From Listeria innocua (GTDB lineage: Bacteria; Bacillota; Bacilli; Lactobacillales; Listeriaceae): a stretch of 64,000 nucleotides of DNA. A program made the position numbers and the translations under genes. The stretch spans positions 1,782,001-1,846,000 of the forward strand of contig NZ_CP117229.1 in the NCBI RefSeq assembly GCF_028596125.1, given 5' to 3'. Below are positions 1-8,533 of this stretch, in pieces; the stretch's first letter is position 1; the number at the start of each line of letters is the position of its first letter. Under the pieces are notes generated by a model. The model ran no database searches. It worked only from the letters and a program-made list of their open reading frames with translations, and was not told where the DNA came from.

Positions 1-653
1 TCTGCTACATCCATTAACAAATCACGTGCTTCGATATTACCGATAAATTCATAGGCATCTTGATTTTTCATTAGCTCAAATGATTTTTTTGTTAATTCAT
101 TTCCTTTTGTTTCTTCTGTTCCGATGTTTAAAAGTGCCACACGTGGGCGTTCGATTTTACGTACTTTTTCTGCATAGACCGAACCCATTAAGCCAAACTG
201 TAATAAATGTTCTGGTTTTGCTTCGGCATTCGCTCCTAAGTCGAGCATAACAAAGCCTTTTCCAGTAACGGTTGGAAGTGTTGGCGCAAGTGCTGGACGG
301 TCAATCCCTTTAATGCGTCCAATGACAAAGAGTCCAGTAGACATAAGGGCACCTGTATTTCCTGCTGAGATACAGGCATCTGCTTCTCCGTCTTTTACGG
401 CTTGGGCTGCAAGTACCATGGAAGCTTTTTTCTTCCGTTTTACGGCGCGAACTGGTTCATCGTCACTTTCTATTTTTTCATCGGTATGTATGATTTTCAC
501 ACGAGTTTTATCTGTTAAATGTTCATTTATTTTTGTTTCGTCTCCAAAAAGAAGAATTTCGATATCTTTATATTGGGCAACAGCTTTCATTACACCTAAA
601 ACAATTTCTTTTGGTGCGTGATCTCCACCCATCGCATCTACAGCAATTTTCAT
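1..653 (-). CDS. plsX: Phosphate acyltransferase PlsX (partial, C-terminus off window)
   Basis: PlsX makes acyl-phosphate from acyl-ACP, the first step of phosphatidic acid synthesis in the PlsX/PlsY pathway, at the membrane surface. About 217 N-terminal residues are visible; the family is about 330-340 residues, so the C-terminal third is outside the window. The N-terminus [14 protein letters not shown] is the classic PlsX start, and [10 protein letters not shown] and LGANAE follow in the expected order. The ATG at 653 is preceded by AAAGGAC. The gene lies 20 bp downstream of fapR on the same strand, the usual Firmicutes order fapR-plsX-fabD-fabG. Identification is secure. Confidence 0.96.
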   Translation of the reverse strand, partial: MKIAVDAMGGDHAPKEIVLGVMKAVAQYKDIEILLFGDETKINEHLTDKTRVKIIHTDEKIESDDEPVRAVKRKKKASMVLAAQAVKDGEADACISAGNTGALMSTGLFVIGRIKGIDRPALAPTLPTVTGKGFVMLDLGANAEAKPEHLLQFGLMGSVYAEKVRKIERPRVALLNIGTEETKGNELTKKSFELMKNQDAYEFIGNIEARDLLMDVA

Positions 654-673
654 TATACGTCAGTCCTTTATTT

Positions 674-1243
674 TCATTTTTGCGTTGCGTGATACATTTC
701 AAACTTACCTTTGAGTACAATTTCGTCTCCAACATAGCTTTTTACATCCACTATAGTAATAGCTCTGTTGTCTGTTGCTGGACGTACTTTTGCTTTTGCT
801 ATGATGCGTTCACCTTCGTATACAGAACGAACAAAGCGAACGGTTGCTTGTGTGGTTAAAGCGAGTTCATTTGGGATGACTGCGGTTGCTAAGGAATTAG
901 CTTGGGCAAATAGGTGATGCCCTCGAGCGATTTTATTTCGTTTAAAAACATGCTCACTTCTCACGTCAAAAATGGAAATTGCACTCTTACTAAGTTGGAT
1001 ATCAATAATTTCACCAATCACTTCATCGATGGGAAGACTTTTTACTGCGTCGGCATAATTGACACTCGCTACATGTTTGATTCGCTCTCTGAGTTCAGGG
1101 ATAGAAAGAGCCACCCGGTCTAAACGGATAGTCTGGACGCTAACCCCAAATTTTTCAGCAAGTTGCTCATCTGTTATGAAAGGATTTTCTTCAATAGCAA
1201 CTTGAAGTTTCATTTGTCGATCCTTCTTAGAATATTTTTTCAT
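674..1243 (-). CDS. fapR: Transcription factor FapR, repressor of fatty acid and phospholipid synthesis
   Basis: FapR represses fatty acid and phospholipid genes and is released from DNA by malonyl-CoA. The 189 residues match the family length (188 in B. subtilis). Residues about 5-45 form a DeoR-like helix-turn-helix ([19 protein letters not shown]) and residues about 75-185 a hotdog-fold effector domain ([23 protein letters not shown]). The ATG has GAGG eight bases upstream. It is the first gene of the fapR-plsX operon, and a 17-bp quasi-palindrome at 1278-1294 suggests autoregulation. Confidence 0.96.
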   Translation of the reverse strand: MKKYSKKDRQMKLQVAIEENPFITDEQLAEKFGVSVQTIRLDRVALSIPELRERIKHVASVNYADAVKSLPIDEVIGEIIDIQLSKSAISIFDVRSEHVFKRNKIARGHHLFAQANSLATAVIPNELALTTQATVRFVRSVYEGERIIAKAKVRPATDNRAITIVDVKSYVGDEIVLKGKFEMYHATQK

Positions 1244-1277
1244 GCACGGTTCCTCATCTCTTTTTTTGTGAAAGGTA

Positions 1278-1294
1278 TTAACACCAGCTACTAA
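1278..1294. promoter_or_regulatory. Candidate FapR operator upstream of fapR
   Basis: The 17-bp quasi-palindrome TTAACACCAGCTACTAA (reverse complement TTAGTAGCTGGTGTTAA) lies 34 bp upstream of the fapR start. It resembles the Bacillales FapR box TTAGTACCnnnTACTAA as I remember it, with mismatches in one half. I could not assign a convincing -35/-10 pair here, so the operator call rests on similarity, symmetry and position. Confidence 0.55.
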
Positions 1295-1303
1295 AGACTG
1301 GCT

Positions 1304-1346
1304 AAAAAAAGGAAGTTACCTCTGCTGGATAACCTTCAGAACTTCC
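1304..1346 (-). terminator. Terminator of the yloU-fakA-sdaAB-sdaAA-recG operon
   Basis: On the minus strand GGAAGTT (1340-1346) pairs with AACTTCC (1311-1317) around an imperfect inner stem, followed by seven T residues. It separates recG from the fapR promoter region. Confidence 0.8.
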
Positions 1347-1423
1347 TCCTATTTATTGGTACTTTAATATGTTATTAAAAATCAAGCCAAGTTGCAAGTT
1401 TTTTTAAAGTTTGTTACATAGGT

Positions 1424-3472
1424 TTAATCTAGTTTTTGTTCTGTGAAGACGCCTTCTTCCTCAAGTAGCGCCACTAATTTATCGTACGTTTTATTTTCCA
1501 ACATGTTTTCTTCAAAGATCATATGGACGGCATCTTGGCGAGCGATTTCAAGCACACGGTAATCATGAACCATATCAGCGACTTTGAATTCTGGAACGCC
1601 ACTTTGTTTTCTACCGAAGAAATCTCCTGGTCCACGAAGTTCGAGGTCTCGTTCGCTGACAACAAAGCCATCGTTTGTTTCTGACATAATCATCATTCGT
1701 TCTTTTCCGACCTCGGTTTTTGGGTCAGCAATTAAAATACAATAGGATTGATCAGCCCCTCGCCCCACTCGGCCCCTCAGTTGATGCAACTGCGCTAAAC
1801 CAAAACGGTCTGCATCATATATGACCATCATCGTAGCATTCGGAACATTTACCCCAACTTCGACTACGGTAGTGGATACGAGGCAGTCAATTTTTTTATC
1901 ATTAAAGTCGCGCATAATTTGTTCTTTGTCTGCCGGTAATAACTTGCCGTGCATGAGTCCTGGAACATATTTAGTGCCCCATTTATTTTGTAAAATGTTG
2001 AAAACGTCTATCGCATTTTGCACATCGAGTTTTTCGGATTCTTCAATTAATGGGCAAATGATATAAACTTGGTGACCTTTATCGATTTCTTTTTCCATAA
2101 AACCGATAACGCGATCAAGCATTTGATGTTTTACCCAGTAGGTTTCAATTTCTTTTCGTCCAGCTGGAAGTTCATCAATGATCGATACATCCATTTCCCC
2201 GAAAGCTGTAATTGCGAGCGTTCTAGGGATTGGCGTTGCGGTCATAAATAACACATCGGGATATTCGCCTTTTTCCCGTAGAATCCGGCGCTGTGCTACG
2301 CCAAATCTGTGTTGTTCATCTGTAATAACTAAACCAAGTCGATGATAAATTACTTCGTCTTGGATTAAAGCATGGGTGCCAATTAAAACGTCAATTGAGC
2401 CATTTTCAAGCATTGCCAGTAATTCTCTACGTTGCTTCCCTTTCACACTACTAGTAAGCAAGCCAACTGTAATATCAAAGGGTTGTAGTAGCTCTACTAA
2501 AGAATTCGCATGTTGTTCAGCTAAAATCTCCGTTGGGACCATTAAAGCGCTCTGGAAACCACTTTTGGCAGCTGCATACATCGCGATCGAGGCTACAACT
2601 GTTTTTCCTGATCCAACGTCTCCTTGTAACAAACGATTCATATGGAAGTGCGATAACATATCTCCGCAAATCTCGTTCACTACTCTTTTTTGCGCTTTTG
2701 TTAGCGGGAATGGTAAAGAATCAATATAATGACGCAAATCTTCTACATCATAATTAATCGAAATCCCACCCGACTTCTCACGTTCGATTTTACGGAAAAA
2801 CTGCATTTTTAATTGGAAAAGCAAGAATTCTTCATAAACCATTCGGCGTCTAGCTTGTTTTAATTCTTCATTGTTTTTTGGGAAATGAAGCACGCGAACA
2901 GCTTCTAACCGATCCATTAATTGATATTTTTCAAGTAAATTGGTTGGGATAACTTCTTCTATATCCTTGCTATAACTATTAAAAGCAAGCCGAGTGTATT
3001 TTTGCATAGTTTTATTGCGAAGGGTTCCTTTTAATCTATAAACGCCTTCTAATTCTTCTTCGTTTTCGACAGCACCTATTTTAATTTTGCTGGCTGTAAT
3101 TTGGGCGCGGCTTTTATCCCATTTGCCAGAAATCGTCACTGTTTCGCCAACACTTATTTTATTTTTTAAATATGGTTGGTTGAAAAAATCGATTTTGATG
3201 ACTTGACCTTCTGTTGACACGCGGAAAGAAAGCTTGGATTTTTTTCGTCCGTAAAAGGCTACAGTTGCTTCGGTTAGCACTTCGCCTTGAATTGTAATTC
3301 GTTCTTCATGCGCTACTTCCGATAAATCCCGCAACCGGTAATCTTCATAGCGATACGGGAAGTTCCATAGCAAATCATGCACGGTCGATAAACCTAGCTC
3401 TTTTAAAGTTTTAGCTGTTTCTTCACCAATTCCTTTGATTTCAGTTGTCGGGATTCGTTTAAGTTCACTCAC
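1424..3472 (-). CDS. recG: ATP-dependent DNA helicase RecG
   Basis: RecG remodels stalled replication forks and branch-migrates Holliday junctions. The 682 residues equal the B. subtilis length. Residues 1-150 form the OB-fold wedge domain. Motor motifs follow: Walker A GDVGSGKT (284-291), DEQH box (385-388), then MTATPIPRTL and the C-terminal helicase motif QLRGRVGRG. The start is GTG at 3472, inside the last codons of sdaAA (8-nt overlap), with only a weak ribosome site (AGAAGAT), which suggests translational coupling. Last gene of the operon. Confidence 0.96.
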   Translation of the reverse strand: MSELKRIPTTEIKGIGEETAKTLKELGLSTVHDLLWNFPYRYEDYRLRDLSEVAHEERITIQGEVLTEATVAFYGRKKSKLSFRVSTEGQVIKIDFFNQPYLKNKISVGETVTISGKWDKSRAQITASKIKIGAVENEEELEGVYRLKGTLRNKTMQKYTRLAFNSYSKDIEEVIPTNLLEKYQLMDRLEAVRVLHFPKNNEELKQARRRMVYEEFLLFQLKMQFFRKIEREKSGGISINYDVEDLRHYIDSLPFPLTKAQKRVVNEICGDMLSHFHMNRLLQGDVGSGKTVVASIAMYAAAKSGFQSALMVPTEILAEQHANSLVELLQPFDITVGLLTSSVKGKQRRELLAMLENGSIDVLIGTHALIQDEVIYHRLGLVITDEQHRFGVAQRRILREKGEYPDVLFMTATPIPRTLAITAFGEMDVSIIDELPAGRKEIETYWVKHQMLDRVIGFMEKEIDKGHQVYIICPLIEESEKLDVQNAIDVFNILQNKWGTKYVPGLMHGKLLPADKEQIMRDFNDKKIDCLVSTTVVEVGVNVPNATMMVIYDADRFGLAQLHQLRGRVGRGADQSYCILIADPKTEVGKERMMIMSETNDGFVVSERDLELRGPGDFFGRKQSGVPEFKVADMVHDYRVLEIARQDAVHMIFEENMLENKTYDKLVALLEEEGVFTEQKLD

Positions 3473-4355
3473 GTTTATCTTCTGGCGACAATCCGAAAAT
3501 CTTCCGCTGAATGGCGCGTCCAGTCGGTGTAGCCGCCAATCCTCCTTCTGCCGTTTCTCTTAAAGAGCTTGGCATTTGTAACCCTACGCGGTGCATTGCT
3601 TCAATCACTTCATCACATGGGATACGACTTTTAATGCCTGCTAGTGCCATATCAGCTGAAATAATTGCTTGCGAAGAACCAAGGGCATTTCTTTTCACAC
3701 ATGGTACTTCTACAAGTCCTGCTACTGGATCACACACAAGCCCAAGCATATTTTTCATTGTCATCGCCATCGCATGTGCAGATTGTTCGGGGGTTCCTCC
3801 CGCTGCTGCTACAATCGCTGCTGAAGCCATTGCACTTGCAGAACCAATTTCCGCCTGACAACCACCCGCTGCCCCACTTATAAACGCATTATTCGCAACT
3901 ACATAACCAAATGCTCCAGCTGTGAATAAAAAGTTAACCATGTCCTCACGCGTCATATCAAGACGATCTTTTAAAGAGAAAAGTACGCCTGGTACAACGC
4001 CAGCGCTTCCAGCAGTGGGAGTTGCACAAATAACACCCATCGCTGCATTGACTTCATTTGTAGCAATCGCTTTTGCTACTGAATCTAGTAAAACTTCACC
4101 AGATAAGAAGTTTCCTTTTTTGATATAGTCTTGCATAAGGACAGCATCTCCGCCCGTTAATCCGGTAGTTGAAGTAACGCCTGCTTCACCTTCATGAATA
4201 GCTTCTTCCATAATATCTAAATTCCGTTCCATCGCAGCAGTTATTTCCTCCCGCGGTAAACCAGAAATACTCATTTCACGTTTAATCATAATTTCAGCAA
4301 TAGTTAGGTTCTCGCGTTCAGCGATGTCCACTAATTCTGCAACAGTTCTAAACAT
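3465..4355 (-). CDS. sdaAA: L-serine dehydratase, iron-sulfur-dependent, alpha subunit
   Basis: Catalytic subunit of the two-subunit 4Fe-4S L-serine dehydratase, which converts serine to pyruvate and ammonia. Candidate cluster cysteines sit in VICATPTAGSAG, GGCQAEIGSA and LVCDPVAGLVEVPCVKRN, as in the family. I chose the ATG at 4355 (MFRTVAELVD, 296 aa), which has AAAGTGAG upstream and matches the family start; an in-frame GTG three codons earlier has no better ribosome site. It follows sdaAB after a 146-bp spacer containing hairpins and overlaps recG by 8 nt. Confidence 0.94.
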   Translation of the reverse strand: MFRTVAELVDIAERENLTIAEIMIKREMSISGLPREEITAAMERNLDIMEEAIHEGEAGVTSTTGLTGGDAVLMQDYIKKGNFLSGEVLLDSVAKAIATNEVNAAMGVICATPTAGSAGVVPGVLFSLKDRLDMTREDMVNFLFTAGAFGYVVANNAFISGAAGGCQAEIGSASAMASAAIVAAAGGTPEQSAHAMAMTMKNMLGLVCDPVAGLVEVPCVKRNALGSSQAIISADMALAGIKSRIPCDEVIEAMHRVGLQMPSSLRETAEGGLAATPTGRAIQRKIFGLSPEDKRE

Positions 4356-4411
4356 TATCAACACTCACTTTCTATACTCATTACCAACATACCTGATTTA
4401 CAACTCAAAAT

Positions 4412-4450
4412 AAAGCCAAATGCACGTTTTATTTACGCACATTTGGCTTT
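4412..4450 (-). other. Intercistronic hairpin between sdaAB and sdaAA
   Basis: AAAGCCAAATG (4412-4422) and CATTTGGCTTT (4440-4450) form an 11-bp perfect stem with a 17-nt loop. The minus-strand transcript continues ATTTTG, a poor U-tract, so this could be a weak terminator, an attenuator or an RNA-processing element. A second smaller inverted repeat (AAATCG/CGATTT, about 4455-4478) precedes it in the transcript. Confidence 0.6.
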
Positions 4451-4501
4451 ACACAAATCGAGCGAAAGCCACCGATTTACTAGAGATAAGTACCAAAACG
4501 A

Positions 4502-5164
4502 TTAAATCATTACGCTTGCTACTTGGTAAATCCCTGGTAATTCAGCAATTTTGCTAATTAAATCTTGTTCAACTTGTTGGTCAACTTCTATTACCATTAA
4601 AGCTTCGTCGCCTTTTACTTTGCGCGATACTTTCATTTGACCGATATTAATTTTATGGTCAGCGATTACGGATGACACTGCTGCAATCGCGCCAAATTTG
4701 TCTTGATGTAAAATAAGGATAGCTGGAGCAGTTCCAGTGAATTCTAGCTCAAATTCGTTTAAGCGAATAATTTCTACTTTGCCGCCACCAATCGATGCGC
4801 CAATTAAGGTCATTTGTTGCATACCATGTTTTAACACTAATTTGACAGTGTTTGGATGAGGCGGCTCTTCCACTTCTTCAATAAATTGGATGCGCATGCC
4901 CCATTCTTCTGCAAGCTTAGCGGATTCTTTCATACGCGGATCATCTGGCTCAAAACCAAGCAATCCACCAATCAGCGCCACATCTGTTCCGTGGCCTTTA
5001 TACGTTTTAGCAAAAGAACCATATAAATGAATATCTACTTGGGATGGTTGTTCATTAAAAACAGCTCGTGCAATGGCACCAATACGACTAGCACCGGCAG
5101 TATGAGAACTCGATGGACCAATCATTACTGGACCAATAATATCAAACACGCTATTAAATTTCAC
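4502..5164 (-). CDS. sdaAB: L-serine dehydratase, iron-sulfur-dependent, beta subunit
   Basis: Beta subunit of the L-serine dehydratase. SVFDIIGPVMIGPSSSHTAG near the N-terminus is the family hallmark, and the C-terminal 70 residues look like an ACT regulatory domain (ALMVIEVDQ). I chose the GTG at 5164 (220 aa, same length as B. subtilis) because AAAGGATGA lies six bases upstream; the ATG nine bases earlier falls inside that ribosome site. Follows fakA by 38 bp. Confidence 0.94.
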   Translation of the reverse strand: MKFNSVFDIIGPVMIGPSSSHTAGASRIGAIARAVFNEQPSQVDIHLYGSFAKTYKGHGTDVALIGGLLGFEPDDPRMKESAKLAEEWGMRIQFIEEVEEPPHPNTVKLVLKHGMQQMTLIGASIGGGKVEIIRLNEFELEFTGTAPAILILHQDKFGAIAAVSSVIADHKINIGQMKVSRKVKGDEALMVIEVDQQVEQDLISKIAELPGIYQVASVMI

Positions 5165-5202
5165 TAAAATCATCCTTTCTTCTATTCATTTAAAACAAGT
5201 CT

Positions 5203-6861
5203 TTACTCTACCGCAAAAATATACGGGTAAACTGGTTGGTCGCCTTCATGAATTTCTACTTCTACATCTGGAAAAGCTTCTGTTATTTTATCTGCTAAAA
5301 GTTCTGCTTTTTTAGCATCTGCATCTTCCCCGAAAATAATAGTAACGATTTCGCTATCATCATCAAGTAATTTTTCTAATGTTTCATAAGCAGCTTCTTC
5401 TAAAGTTTCGCGGCTGACTTTGATTTTACCTTCAACCATACCGATAAAACTGTCTTTTTTAATTACAACGCCTTCCACCGTAGTGTCTCGAACAGCTGTT
5501 GTAACTTGACCACTTGCTACGTCCTGAATTGCTTCTCTCATCGCTTCTGCATTGGAAGTGAAATCTTGTTCTGGTTGGAAAGTAAGTACAGCAGTAAGTC
5601 CTTGTGGAATTGTTTTAGTTGGGATGATTTGTACTTTATCTTCTCCAAGAATTTGAGCCGCTTGTTCTGCAGCCATTTGGATATTTTTATTATTTGGAAG
5701 AACAAAAACTTGTTCTGCATTTGCTGATTCAATGGCTTTTACAATATCTTCTGTGCTTGGATTCATTGTTTGACCACCAGAAAGAACAATGGATACGCCC
5801 ATGCTTTCAAATAGTTTTTTCAATCCTTCTCCTGCTGAAACTGTAACGATACCATAAGGAGCTTTTTCCTTGGCTGGCGCTTTATCGTCGCCAACGATTT
5901 CATTATGCTGTTCGCGCATATTTTCTACTTTCATTTTAAGGAGACTACCGTATTGTTGACCATAGTTTAGAACTTCACCAGGATGTTCTACATGCACATG
6001 CACTTTTACAACTTCATCATCTGCCGCTACAAGTAAAGAATCACCTAGTTCACTTAAGTCTTGGCGGAATTGTTCTTCATCAAAAGGTTTTAGCCCTGGT
6101 TTATTTTCGTTAATCTTCACAATAATTTCTGTACAATAACCAAAATGAATATCCTCAGTGGACATAAAGTCTTGCACATGGCGATGATGTTCTGCATTAA
6201 TTAATTCGCCCATTGATGCCATATAATCAGGTGCTTCAGCCATTTTACCAGTGAGCACTCCGTAAAATCCTTCATAAATAATAATCAGACCTTGGCCACC
6301 ACTATCAACAACGCCAACTTCTTTTAAAACTGGAAGTAAATCAGGCGTTTTTTCAAGGGCTACTTTTCCTTGTTTCAAAATTGCTTCCATTACTAATTCG
6401 ATTTCTTGATGTTCATTTGCGGCAAGAACACCCGCTTTGGCAGCCTCACGTGCTACAGTTAAAATGGTTCCTTCGACTGGCTTCATTACTGCTTTATAAG
6501 CTGTCTCTACACCTTTTACAAAGGCATTTGCAAATTCTTCTGCATTAAGTGTTTCTTTATTTTCTATTGATTTAGAAAAGCCTCGGAAAAGTTGGGATAA
6601 GATAACGCCAGAATTTCCACGCGCTCCCATCAACAAGCCTTTTGCAAGGTTTGCTCCAACGGCACTAATTGTTTCTTTGTCATTTTTTGCTACTTCTTCT
6701 GCTCCACTTGTCATGGATAAATTCATATTTGTTCCCGTGTCACCATCTGGAACCGGGAAAACGTTTAATGAATCAACAAAATCAGCATTTTTCGCTAAAT
6801 TTTCTGCTCCAAGCGCTATCATTGCTGCAAATTTCTCTGGGTCTAACTGATATATACTCAC
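5203..6861 (-). CDS. fakA: Fatty acid kinase FakA (DAK-like, YloV family)
   Basis: FakA phosphorylates fatty acids presented by FakB (DegV-type) proteins so that exogenous fatty acids can enter phospholipid synthesis through PlsX/PlsY. At 552 residues it is full length. The DhaL-like nucleotide domain carries NVFPVPDGDTGTNM (residues about 33-46) and GARGNSGVILSQLFRG. The middle domain has GYCTEI and VKVHVHVEHPG, corresponding to the conserved Cys and His residues of the family. A DegV-like domain follows. Second gene after the Asp23-family gene. A probable FakB partner, degV, is at 53355-54194. Confidence 0.92.
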   Translation of the reverse strand: MSIYQLDPEKFAAMIALGAENLAKNADFVDSLNVFPVPDGDTGTNMNLSMTSGAEEVAKNDKETISAVGANLAKGLLMGARGNSGVILSQLFRGFSKSIENKETLNAEEFANAFVKGVETAYKAVMKPVEGTILTVAREAAKAGVLAANEHQEIELVMEAILKQGKVALEKTPDLLPVLKEVGVVDSGGQGLIIIYEGFYGVLTGKMAEAPDYMASMGELINAEHHRHVQDFMSTEDIHFGYCTEIIVKINENKPGLKPFDEEQFRQDLSELGDSLLVAADDEVVKVHVHVEHPGEVLNYGQQYGSLLKMKVENMREQHNEIVGDDKAPAKEKAPYGIVTVSAGEGLKKLFESMGVSIVLSGGQTMNPSTEDIVKAIESANAEQVFVLPNNKNIQMAAEQAAQILGEDKVQIIPTKTIPQGLTAVLTFQPEQDFTSNAEAMREAIQDVASGQVTTAVRDTTVEGVVIKKDSFIGMVEGKIKVSRETLEEAAYETLEKLLDDDSEIVTIIFGEDADAKKAELLADKITEAFPDVEVEIHEGDQPVYPYIFAVE

Positions 6862-6875
6862 TTACATAATCCTCC

Positions 6876-7241
6876 TTATGATTCCTTGATTACTCGGACA
6901 CCTTGAACATAAATATTCACTGATTCCACTGTAATACCGAGTGTTTTTTCTAGTGTGTATTTCACGCGTTCTTGGACGTTATGAGCTACTTCTGAAATTT
7001 TAGTTCCAAAGCTAACAATGATATACATGTCAATATGTATACCTTCTTCTTCTTGTCTTACAATAACACCTTTTGTATAATTTTCTCTTCTAAGAATATC
7101 GGTTAAACCATCACGAATTTGATGTCTACTTGCCATACCTACAATTCCAAAATTTTCTTCGGCAGCACCACCAGCGATTGTTGCGATAACATCACTAGTA
7201 ATATCAATTTTGCCAAGCTTTGTGTCGATTTCGATTGCCAT
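6876..7241 (-). CDS. Asp23/Gls24 family envelope stress protein (YloU-like)
   Basis: A 121-residue Asp23/Gls24-family protein; members are membrane-associated or cytosolic and linked to envelope homeostasis, but the biochemical role is unclear. DITSDVIATIAGGAAEENFG and IVSFGTKISEVAHNVQERV are typical. The ATG has GGGAGG upstream. It is the first gene of the operon leading into fakA (14-bp gap) and is divergent from rpmB, an arrangement conserved with B. subtilis yloU-yloV/rpmB. Confidence 0.9.
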   Translation of the reverse strand: MAIEIDTKLGKIDITSDVIATIAGGAAEENFGIVGMASRHQIRDGLTDILRRENYTKGVIVRQEEEGIHIDMYIIVSFGTKISEVAHNVQERVKYTLEKTLGITVESVNIYVQGVRVIKES

Positions 7242-7325
7242 TCTATATTCCTCCCTACGGATTATATTCTCGTTCGATTATTTTTTTATTATTGTTTTTA
7301 ATTGCTAGTTTAGTTGTTCTTACCT

Positions 7326-7354
7326 ATTTTACTATAATCACAGCCCTTTGGAAA
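7326..7354 (-). promoter_or_regulatory. Candidate promoter of the yloU-fakA-sda-recG operon
   Basis: On the minus strand TTTCCA (7349-7354), 17-bp spacer, TAAAAT (7326-7331). The -35 is weak. It leaves a leader of about 78 nt before the yloU ATG. The roughly 298-bp yloU/rpmB gap holds this site and the rpmB promoter and nothing else that I recognise. Confidence 0.45.
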
Positions 7355-7433
7355 GCATATCACAAATTTGGCTGATTAAATCCGCATTTATGCTGTCAAG
7401 TAAAAATTCTTTGCACTATTTTCGCATATCCTC

Positions 7434-7462
7434 TTGCAAAGTATACTTGTTTATGATAAATT
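7434..7462 (+). promoter_or_regulatory. Candidate rpmB promoter
   Basis: TTGCAA (7434-7439), 17-bp spacer, TAAATT (7457-7462). The leader of about 70 nt contains a small inverted repeat GGATA...TATCC (about 7486-7510) just before the AAGGAGGGG ribosome site. Confidence 0.45.
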
Positions 7463-7539
7463 ATTCTAGTGTATGAAAAACAAAAGGATAGGTTATTTTA
7501 AATAAATTATCCGAAGAGCTCTGTAAGGAGGGGTAAACT

Positions 7540-7728
7540 ATGGCTAAAGAATGTGTTATTACAGGCCGCAAATCACGTTCCGGTAACAAACGTTCCCACG
7601 CAATGAACTCCAGCAAACGTACTTGGAAAGCTAACTTGCAAAAAGTACGGATTCTGGTTAACGGCAAACCTAAAAAAGTTTGGGTATCTGCTCGTGCGCT
7701 TAAATCTGGTAAAGTGGAACGCGTTTAA
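7540..7728 (+). CDS. rpmB: 50S ribosomal protein bL28
   Basis: Large-subunit ribosomal protein L28, 62 residues, full length. [20 protein letters not shown] and [12 protein letters not shown] are diagnostic. There is a single cysteine, so this is the form without paired CxxC zinc ligands. A strong ribosome site AAGGAGGGG precedes the ATG. Monocistronic with its own terminator. Confidence 0.97.
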
Positions 7729-7745
7729 TCGAAGGAGAAATCAAG

Positions 7746-7775
7746 TGCAGCGACAATCATGTCGGTGCATTTTTT
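7746..7775 (+). terminator. rpmB terminator
   Basis: TGCAGCGACA and TGTCGGTGCA form a 10-bp stem with one G/G mismatch and an ATCA loop, followed by six T residues. Confidence 0.85.
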
Positions 7776-7790
7776 CTTTGTCTAAAAATA

Positions 7791-7817
7791 AAAAATACAG
7801 GCGAAAATCACCTGTAT
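7791..7817 (-). terminator. Terminator of the coaBC-thiN operon
   Basis: On the minus strand ATACAGG and CCTGTAT form a 7-bp stem with a 9-nt loop, followed by a T-rich run (7791-7795 and beyond). It lies just after the thiN stop. Confidence 0.85.
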
Positions 7818-7823
7818 TTCTCA

Positions 7824-8468
7824 TTAATCATTACTTTGTGTTAATAAAATCATTCCAGTTTTAAAAGAAAACGCTCCAATTTGATCGACAAACTCATTAC
7901 TCGAAAGTGCCGAACCTACTGGGTAAGTGGCATTATCAAGTGGATAAACGAATCCTTTTAGTGTAAGTCCTGTAACATCTTTCATTGTTGTGAATGCTAC
8001 ATATTTTTTATCAGGCAATTTTTCAATTGTATAGCTTCCTGGTGTATACATTTTGATATAGTTATAGCGATCAATCATTTCTACAACCGGCACAGCGTCT
8101 AAGAATCGTGGCTTTGTTAGCATCATCAGATTCGCAAGTAAGTGGTCTAAACGGCCTCCTGTTGCTCCAAAAATGCGTATCTTATCTGGTTTTTGTTCCA
8201 TTGCCCAGCTTAGCCCAATTTCTGTATCTGTTTCATCCTTTTCGGCAGGAAATTCATGTACATCAGCTACTTTTGTTTTTAAATGAGCTAATTCTTCTTT
8301 TGTTAAAGAATCAAAATCTCCCATTGCAACGGTCGGAACAATTCCTCTATCTAACAAACGTTTAGCCCCGCGGTCTACGCCAACCCAACTAATATCTGTA
8401 TTCGTATATTGTGTTAAATCAGGAATTTCTGACGCAGGTCCACCAACCATGATATTAATTATTTTCAT
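7824..8468 (-). CDS. thiN: Thiamine pyrophosphokinase
   Basis: Transfers pyrophosphate from ATP to thiamine, giving the cofactor TPP. At 214 residues it is the family size. VGVDRGAKRLLDRGIVP, GDFDSL and DETDTE (the acidic metal/ATP site) and GATGGRLDHLLANL are diagnostic of the TPK fold. Last gene of the coaBC operon, 65 bp after rpe, the same order as in B. subtilis (yloS). Confidence 0.94.
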   Translation of the reverse strand: MKIINIMVGGPASEIPDLTQYTNTDISWVGVDRGAKRLLDRGIVPTVAMGDFDSLTKEELAHLKTKVADVHEFPAEKDETDTEIGLSWAMEQKPDKIRIFGATGGRLDHLLANLMMLTKPRFLDAVPVVEMIDRYNYIKMYTPGSYTIEKLPDKKYVAFTTMKDVTGLTLKGFVYPLDNATYPVGSALSSNEFVDQIGAFSFKTGMILLTQSND

Positions 8469-8498
8469 ATTTGTGTTCCCTTCTTTCCTAACAAATAA

Positions 8499-8525
8499 GG
8501 CTGGAACGAAAAGTCTGTCCCAGCC
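8499..8525 (-). repeat. GGCTGG-type hairpin between rpe and thiN
   Basis: GGCTGGAAC (8499-8507) and GTCCCAGCC (8517-8525) give a 9-bp stem with one G-U pair in the minus-strand transcript. There is no good U-tract afterwards. Hairpins of this GGCTGGGAC type recur, as I recall, in Listeria intergenic regions. It may be a weak terminator or a processing/stability element setting thiN levels. Confidence 0.6.
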
Positions 8526-8533
8526 CCCAAATA

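Noticed and set aside
5538-5732. 64-codon minus-strand frame inside fakA
   Set aside because: Out-of-frame shadow of fakA on the same strand with no ribosome site.
7486-7510. Ribosomal protein autoregulatory leader of rpmB
   Set aside because: The GGATA/TATCC repeat is only 5 bp and matches no known L28 leader; kept only as a remark.
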